64,000 bases of DNA from Dermatemys mawii (Eukaryota > Chordata > Testudines > Dermatemydidae). The translations under genes and the position numbers were made by a program. Positions within the stretch are counted from its first letter, which is position 1. Each line of letters begins with the position of its first letter. The notes below the pieces were generated by a model. It was not told where the DNA came from. It did no database searches and worked only from the letters and a program-made list of their open reading frames with translations. The stretch spans positions 36,381,545-36,445,544 of the forward strand of contig ML677335.1 of assembly GCA_007922305.1 (NCBI GenBank), given 5' to 3'. Below, one piece after another: positions 58,142 through 64,000 of this stretch.

Positions 58142-58640
58142 CTAAAGATTCATATATGCCTTTATCTTCAACCACCATTCCATACGACATGCGTCCATGC
58201 CAATAATGGGTTCTGGTCGATAAAAATCCAAAGCAAAGTGGACCGATGCATGTTCTTTTTCATTATCTGAGTCAGATGCAACTATCAGAAGGTTGATCAT
58301 CTTTTTTGGTGCTTCAGGTTCTACAGTTTCCACAGCTGAGTGCTGTTCTATTAAAACTTCTGAAAGCATGCGCCACACTTCATCCCTCTCAGATTTTGGA
58401 AGTCATTTCTGATTCTTAAATCTTGCATTGAGTGCTGTAGCTAGTTTTAGAAATCTCACAGTGGGTTTTGTCAAATCTGCAGCATAAGTGTTCTTAAAAC
58501 AAAAGTGCTGGGTCATCATCTGAGACTGCTATAACATGAAATATATGGCAGAATGAAGGTAAAACAGAGCTGAAGACATACAGTTCTCCTGCAAGGAGTT
58601 CAGTCACAAATTTAGTTAACACATTCTTTTTTAACAAACA
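58142..58640 (-). pseudogene. hAT transposase fragment, left copy
   Basis: A 78-codon open segment at 58,142-58,378 reads MWRMLSEVLIEQHSAVETVE, then ASDSDNEKEHASVHFALDFY and MDACRMEWWLKIKAYMNL. Acidic linkers before a W-rich block are typical ahead of the hAT C-terminal dimerisation region. Upstream, 58,400-58,640 retains more transposase-derived sequence with stops. Function is lost. Confidence 0.75.
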
Positions 58641-58867
58641 TCATCAGCATGGAAGCATTTCCTCTGGAACGATGGCCGAAACATGAAGAGGCATACAAAT
58701 GTTTAGCATATCTGGCATGTAAACACCTTGTAATGCCAGCTACAAAAGGGCCATGCAAACACCTGTTCTCACTTTCAGGTGATATTGTAAATAAGAAGCA
58801 GGCAGCAGCATCTCCTAAAAACGTAAACAAACTTGTTTGTCTTAGCGATAGGCTGAGTAAGAAGTAG
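58640..58867 (+). pseudogene. hAT C-terminal dimerisation domain, right copy
   Basis: The open frame from 58,649 to TAG at 58,865-58,867 has 72 codons: MEAFPLERWPKHEEAYKCLA, PATKGPCKHLFSLSGDIVNK, and SPKNVNKLVCLSDRLSKK. PAT--PC--LFS--GDIV-KK--SP-NV-KLV is the hAT dimerisation signature. It is open but lacks the catalytic and zinc-finger parts, so it is a relic. The ATG is not a credible start. Confidence 0.85.
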
Positions 58868-58972
58868 GACTGAGTGGACTCACAGTACTACCCCAAGATT
58901 TGTGGGAAACTAAGGAGCAAACTAATCAAATTCTGTCCATCCTTGCCACATCCTGCCTCCATTCTCTCCTAT

Positions 58973-59113
58973 GGGCCAGGCTCCCTGGCCAGACTATTTC
59001 CCCCATGATGCACCACAACAAAAGACATTCATGATGCACCACCTTCCCCTTTCAAAAGGGGAAACGAACTGTGGTGCATCCTGGAAGATGTAATCCAACC
59101 ATGGAGCCTGGCC
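58973..59113. mobile_element. fold-back MITE, 141 bp
   Basis: The left arm GGGCCAGGCTCCCTGGCCAG continues to ATGATGCACCACA. The right arm is its inverse: TGTGGTGCATCCTGG continues to CCATGGAGCCTGGCC. The arms are about 45 bases each around a 45-base loop that holds a second ATGATGCACCACC. The relative at 43,395-43,430 shows it is a dispersed family. Confidence 0.85.
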
Positions 59114-59298
59114 TTCAGAGAAATATGGAAGCATGAGGAACTTGAACAATGACTCCCTTGAAACGCAATGGCAACATTTCCAAATCAAGGTCTCTTTTCC
59201 CCCAAGAAGCTCTAATTGAAAGCTGATCTAAAACAATCAGCAAGGACACTTTAATCCTGCCAGTAGCAAAAATCCCCAACTGCTGGAGATGGGACACT

Positions 59299-59420
59299 TA
59301 GGGTGACCAGATGTCCCAGTTTTATAGGGATAGTCCTGATATTTGAGGCTTCCTATGTAGGCTCCTATTACACCCCCACCCTCTGTCCCAATTTTTCACA
59401 CTTGCTGTCTGGTCACCATA
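59299..59420. mobile_element. hAT-type MITE, 122 bp, with perfect 8-bp target duplication
   Basis: TAGGGTGACCAGATGTCCCA on the left and GTCTGGTCACCATA on the right are inverted with two mismatches in 14 bases. GGGACACT flanks both sides (59,291-59,298 and 59,421-59,428), identical in all 8 bases. It is far too short to encode anything. Copy two is at 51,409-51,547. Confidence 0.93.
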
Positions 59421-59489
59421 GGGACACTAGATGGGGAGGGCTCTGAATTACTACAGAGAATTCTTTCCCAGGTCTCTGCCTGGTGGGTC

Positions 59490-59780
59490 TTGCCCACATA
59501 TTCAGGGTCTAACTGATTGCCATATTTCGGGTCGAGAAGGAATTTTCCCTGGGGTCAGCTTGGTACAGGCCCTGGGGGCACAGGTCACTTGCAGGTTTAA
59601 ACTAATGTAGATGGTGGATTCTCCATAAAGAAATCTTTAAACCATGATTTGAAGACTTCAGCAACTTAGCCAGAGGTTAGGGATCTATTTCAGGAGTGAG
59701 TTAGGTTCCGTGGCCTGTAATATGCAGGAGGTCAGACTAGATGATCACAATGGGTTGCCTTATAACCTTAAAGTCTAGGA
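59490..59780 (+). mobile_element. CR1 LINE 3' end
   Basis: GGTCTTGCCCACATATTCAG, GGTCGAGAAGGAATTTTCCC, GGAGGTCAGACTAGATGATC and CCTTAAAGTCTAGGAG are a sense CR1 3' untranslated end, complete to its last bases. Confidence 0.88.
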
Positions 59781-59784
59781 GTCA

Positions 59785-61745
59785 CCCAGCAATATCAGCT
59801 GTGTCTCTGTTCCCTATCGAGGCCGTAAACCAGGCAAACAAGTGATCACTGCTACACCTAGTACATCCCATGTAGTTTCCTATCTCCACACTTTATACAC
59901 TATGTGCCTTCTAGAACCTCAACTGGGTACAGGGCTGAGGTTTTTTAAAAAAGAGAGAGTCCCCAAATCCTTTTCATTATCCAGCATAGAGATATGTGTA
60001 TAATTTAATAAAATTGCCTGGTTTAGTTCCTTGTTTTAAGCTAATTATTTTATATTTGTTGACATTGAAAGGCATTTCCCACCCCTGTCACAAATAACTA
60101 AATGAACCAAATCTGCTTATCTGATTACACTGTTCCCTCATTATTTTCTTCTGCCTCCAATTTTAGTATGCTCATCATATTTGGAAATCCTATTTTCAGC
60201 ATTGTCATTCAAATAGGATTTGACCCCTTGACCTTCCAGCCTAGAGCCAAGGGTGCCACCAGCTGTGCTGTAATGACATCATGTGAGAATGTGCTATGTA
60301 TCCAAGGATACACATATTAAAGAGGTGTGCAAGTATCTGATTGCAAAGATGGCATGTACAACCTTATGTCTCAATCTACATGAAACTGTTGGACTCAGGC
60401 AGAATTTTGTTAAAAATAGGAATTTCAAACAACATTCACAGCTTCTGGTTTTATTATGCTGTTAGGCCCCTCCCGTTGACCATCAACCCTGTATTTTAGT
60501 TAACAACGCCCCCAAATTGCTTCAGTCAAGTGAGCAGTGGTCAAATTTCTAATCTATCCATTTCGTCCTTCCTTTTTCGCGCAGGGGAAATTATTGAGTT
60601 CACCAGAACATAATTTATCCCCCTTCTTATCAAGTTTGTCACAGAATCTTCAGTTAAGAAACTTGGCATGCATGAACAATTCAAGAACCAAAAAAAAAAA
60701 AAAAGCACCCTCTTCCCTTTCCCACTTTTCACCATCAACTGAAAAGTGCTTTCATTCAATAGCATTTTGTTTGTTTGGCCAGAATTACTGATATTTACAA
60801 GAAGACAAAGAAACTAAGCAAGCTGATACTTGTTCCTTTCATTCATTTAGAAACACTGTAGAAGAGACATTTAGAGAGAGCAACTAAGAGCAGGTAGAAG
60901 AAGAAGAAACATATTAGATCAGAGAATCAATGCCATATAGCAGACCCCTGACAGATGATGCATCTGATTTTAAAAGTGATCCTAGACTTAACATCTGCTT
61001 TTCGTTATGTTCTGTACATAAAAGTAGTACATGCATTTTGTCTCTGCTCTCTTTTCTCTTCCCCCACCATACAGGGCTTTAACTACACAGTCATCTATTG
61101 GGTAACAAATTATTTGACGCATGCATCAACCGAGAAGTTTTCAAGTCACACACAGGACAATTTTATCATCCAGAAAAAGACTCCAACCAGAGGAGAAATC
61201 ATCCAGAACCAACTACTTACAAATAGGGAGGAAATGATTGAGAATGTAAGAGTAGTATGGAAGCTTGGTATCTGTAGCAACAAGCTACTTGAAATCTCTA
61301 AGGGATCAGTTCACATATAATGCAGAGTTACAAGAAAGTATTAAAGGATACCACCAACTTGAACTCCTGTCAATCTCAAAGAGATGTGGAAGTGGTTTTG
61401 TCTAATATATCTGTTTGAGTCCTCTGGCCAATTTCTGTGGCTTTACAGTAATATTTTTATTACTTTAAAATGTTTCTCTTTCTCCCTGATTGCTTCTGAA
61501 AAACGTACACCAAACCAGATGAAATTGACTGCCCATACAAGAGAAACCTTCCATTCACAAAATAGCTCTCAACAGCAATACTACATTCAATTCAGAAAAA
61601 CTGGATGGAATTTAGAGAAGGGTAGCAAATGTTCTTCTGACTTAGGAGGTAGCATAAAAAGGATAAATATTCATGACTGGACTAAGTGATGACTAAGGAA
61701 TGGAAATAAACATCAAGGATTAAGAGGAATTATTTGAAAGATCTC
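59785..61745. other. unique non-coding DNA
   Basis: An A-run lies at 60,689-60,704. The 121- and 101-codon frames at 60,955-61,320 and 61,384-61,689 have no domain and no splice context I can defend. Confidence 0.45.
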
Positions 61746-61749
61746 AGTG

Positions 61750-61925
61750 AACCAGGGGTTGTCAATAGGCAGACCGCGGGCCAAATCCAGACCACCAGTT
61801 TTGAATAGACCATGAAATCTTTTCATTTACATTATTGCATTCTGAAAAAATGTTTCTCTGAGATCTGGACCTTGATTTTACCTTGACCAAGAAATTTGGA
61901 CTTTCACAAAAAATAATTGACTACC
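61750..61925. repeat. hAT-like repeat fragment
   Basis: GGGTTGTCAATAGGCAGACC, GCGGGCCAAATCCAGACC and CTTGACCAAGAAATTTGGAC recall a hAT-derived repeat that opens with CAGTGGTTGTCAATAGG. The far end is decayed. Confidence 0.5.
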
Positions 61926-62039
61926 CTTACAACGGAGTATAACTATGAGTCATTGTAAGAAAAAAATCCAGTTAAATGGTACCTTCAATCCAATCTCAAT
62001 GCAATAATGAATTTAGCATCAGAACACTCATGGCAATTA
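61926..62039. other. unique non-coding DNA
   Basis: Short spacer with nothing assignable. Confidence 0.4.
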
Positions 62040-62130
62040 GGTAAATATTTTTCCATTGCACAGGCAGGGAAACTGAGGCACTGCGACTTACTGAGGTTCA
62101 CAGGGAGTATGTGGCAGAGGTATCAATAGA
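62040..62130 (-). repeat. MIR-like relic, antisense
   Basis: CAGGGAAACTGAGGCACTGC then ACTGAGGTTCACAGGGAGTA is the reverse complement of the MIR core. Confidence 0.55.
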
Positions 62131-63555
62131 ATCCCACTATCTTCTTCCCATCTTCCAAGACGAAAAGGATAAAGATCCTCCTTCATATAATTCATCTACC
62201 TTCATACCAGCCATCCACATGCTGAAATAAAATAAACAAGCTTTTTAAAGAGGGGGGAAATCAGTTCCAGCAGCACGAGTGTTGAAGGAACAAAGTAAAA
62301 GAAAGTGAACCACACCAAAAAGAGAACAGTTTAAACAACTCAGATTATGAGTTCTTCAGAGCAGGGAGAATGAGAGCATTTCCTGTGCATTTGAAAAGCC
62401 ATAGGCAACAGAGTTTGGACGGGAGGGGGACAGGAGGGCTGCCACTCAGGCCATGTCCAGACACGTTTTTGGCAGGGTCAAACCTGAGTGCTGTTGCGAC
62501 CCCCCACACCCGTTCACACCACCACTCTCTCAAACTTGTAGTGGGGGATGTAGGTTCTTGTGGGTCAGGGGCGGTCAAACTGCAGATGAGGAGGGCGCCT
62601 GAGAGAGGAAGAGAAGGATCAAGGTGAGAATCTATGCCTCTTCCATCTTTACAGCACCTGCTAAGTGGAGCCTTGAACCTGACCGTGTTTGTGACAAGGC
62701 TGGAGCAGGAATGGGGTTCAGCATTAAACAACCAACCTGTTCAGGGTCTCGGGGTTTTTTCCCTGGGCTCTGGTTTAGCATAAGTAATATAAATTTGGCA
62801 GAAGTTCTGCTGCAGCAGCATTCCTTCCCTGCAGCTTCCCACCCTGGCTTCTGGTCACTCTAAATCACTTTCTTGCCTCTGTCAGCTACTCTTTATAGTG
62901 CTAAACCTAAATAAAGTCAGCTGCACTAATTGACTCCCAGGTGGGATTGCCTCCTTGAGCTGAATGACATTAACCCATACAACTCCTACTAGAGGGCATC
63001 AAAAAACCTGTATACCCCCATCACCAGGCTTGGGAGCACAACTGCAATACAAAACACTAGTAATAACAGCCATAGCCAGTTTGGGGGTGGAGGGGATAGG
63101 GGGATGTAATAAAAGGCCCATACAGTGTAAAGAACTAAGAAGAGTACCCATTACATTACAGTATTTTAAAAAAATGCTATTAGCATAAAACCAAGCAAAC
63201 CTAAAGCTAAGGATTTGGCAAAAGAAACCAAAAGAGGAGAAGCAATTTACTTTCACAGAAAGAGTTAATTAGACAATTAGCTCCAGTCTGAAATATTTGC
63301 CTAACAACCATTTACCTTTTGTGAAACAGCTTTAATAATGATAACTGCTTACACCCATGTTTTCTCATTGTTTTGCTTACTATCCTCTGCTGCAACTATT
63401 ATTACGGTTGCAGTATCAGTAATAAAACAATTACTCAGTCTCAGTTCTGTTGAATGGTTTGAAACTCAGAGTTGAAAATAATTAAACTGGGCATTCATGC
63501 CCATGATGAAGTTTAATATTAGAGGAAGGAAAAAATAAATAGAAATACTGATGAA
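62131..63555. other. mostly unique non-coding DNA
   Basis: AGGCCATGTCCAGACACGTT near 62,449 looks like the left end of a MITE, but no right end is found. The 128-codon minus-strand frame (62,345-62,731) overlaps it and has no domain. Confidence 0.4.
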
Positions 63556-63559
63556 TTTT

Positions 63560-63680
63560 ATGCCAAGAAAGGACCATTATATCATCTAAGTTTGACCTCC
63601 TATCTACCACAGGCTGTAGAATTTCATCCTGTTACTCCTATATTGAGTCCAATAACTTTTATAGAGAAAGGATATTGTCT
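63560..63680 (-). mobile_element. CR1 LINE 3'-end fragment
   Basis: TTATGCCAAGAAAGGACCAT, CATCTAAGTTTGACCTCCTA and CCACAGGCTGTAGAATTTCA correspond to an antisense CR1 3' end. The open frame at 63,592-63,858 starts inside it and is not a gene. Confidence 0.7.
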
Positions 63681-63948
63681 GTTTAATTTTGTTTTACATA
63701 ACCTGCTTCAGGCCTATCTGTGGTTTGATTGCTATACAGGAGAAATAATTTCCCTCTGCTCCATGCACATAAAAATGACTCAACTAGTTTTGCTCACCCT
63801 TGCCAATAAATTCACTCTCACCAAACCTGGAAAACTTCATCCCAAAATATATTTGTGAAAGTTAAGAGCAACTGAAAGAAGTGGGATATAATGGAAGTTA
63901 GAATCCAACCTTATAAAACACCATAACCCCACTGGTAGTATATTTAAA
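63681..63948. other. unique non-coding DNA
   Basis: Nothing assignable is seen. Confidence 0.4.
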
Positions 63949-63950
63949 GG

Positions 63951-63983
63951 AAAAAAAAAAAAAAAAAGCAGCAGCAGCAGCAG
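63951..63983. repeat. A17 run followed by (GCA)n
   Basis: Seventeen A are followed by five GCA units and GCC. It may be the poly(A) tail of a retroposed copy, but no body is recognised upstream. Confidence 0.85.
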
Positions 63984-64000
63984 CCAAGAGTCTAATATGA

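Larger units (their letters stand above)
57636..58885. mobile_element. hAT element with two opposed transposase ends
   Basis: The left end is AT-rich with AATAATCGCGATTAAT and AATCGCAATTAATTGCACTG. From 58,020 to ~58,640 the minus strand carries transposase sequence, and from ~58,640 to 58,867 the plus strand carries a second copy of the transposase C-terminus. The two C-terminal copies form inverted arms, 58,020-58,203 and 58,640-58,875. The right side lacks the ~360-base AT-rich end found on the left, so the element is truncated there. Flanking target duplications are not visible. Confidence 0.82.

Noticed and set aside
58142..58378. A host zinc-finger BED (ZBED)-type gene
   Set aside because: The frame is only the C-terminal part of a hAT transposase, with a duplicate inverted copy beside it and no upstream domains.

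Overview
This window looks like nuclear DNA from a reptile, most probably a turtle. I infer this from the repeats. It holds several decayed CR1 LINE copies, Penelope-like element (PLE) tails, a decayed hAT transposase, a solo LTR, MIR/L2-type relics and many short inverted-repeat elements (MITEs) whose ends read like GGCTATGTCTACACT or AGGCCTTGTCTACACT. That mix is what I know from turtle assemblies. No database search was possible, so family names rest on recognised motifs and on copies compared within the window.

No complete host gene is visible. Most long open frames are short, atypical, or lie inside repeats. Two places look like parts of real transcripts. On the minus strand at 17,827-18,379 there is a strong splice acceptor, a 46-codon open frame with a stop, and an AATAAA signal about 410 bases further on. 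On the plus strand at 52,621-52,811 a pyrimidine tract and acceptor lead into an exon-like block. That block carries two overlapping starts, the second with a signal-peptide-like sequence, and ends at an AAG|GTAAGAG donor. I could not name either gene.

Layout: 1-8,000 is mostly unique AT-rich DNA with a tRNA-like SINE relic, a GC-rich repeat, a MIR, a CR1 end and one MITE. At 8,051-9,915 a CR1 is split by a MITE that is itself split by another MITE, and a second CR1 end follows. At 10,530-11,552 a 724-base hAT-type element abuts a further MITE. At 12,165-17,690 there are an L2 end, three MITEs and two blocks with homeodomain/POU-like motifs. At 17,800-21,800 are the candidate terminal exon, CR1 and PLE fragments, a palindromic tRNA-related repeat and MIRs. 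From 21,800 to 31,200 the DNA is mostly unique, with a GC-rich repeat and MITEs. A solo LTR lies at 31,208-31,812.

The stretch 33,640-37,560 is the longest block in which I recognise no transposon and no open frame of any size, so it is a candidate for conserved non-coding DNA. At 47,638-51,547 lie an inverted PLE pair, an internally deleted CR1 that keeps endonuclease and reverse-transcriptase pieces, and a small MITE. At 55,740-59,780 lie another PLE, an inverted hAT fragment, a fold-back element, a 122-base MITE with a perfect 8-base target duplication, and a CR1 tail. The rest is unique non-coding sequence. I see no rRNA, functional tRNA, CRISPR array or bacterial-type operon.
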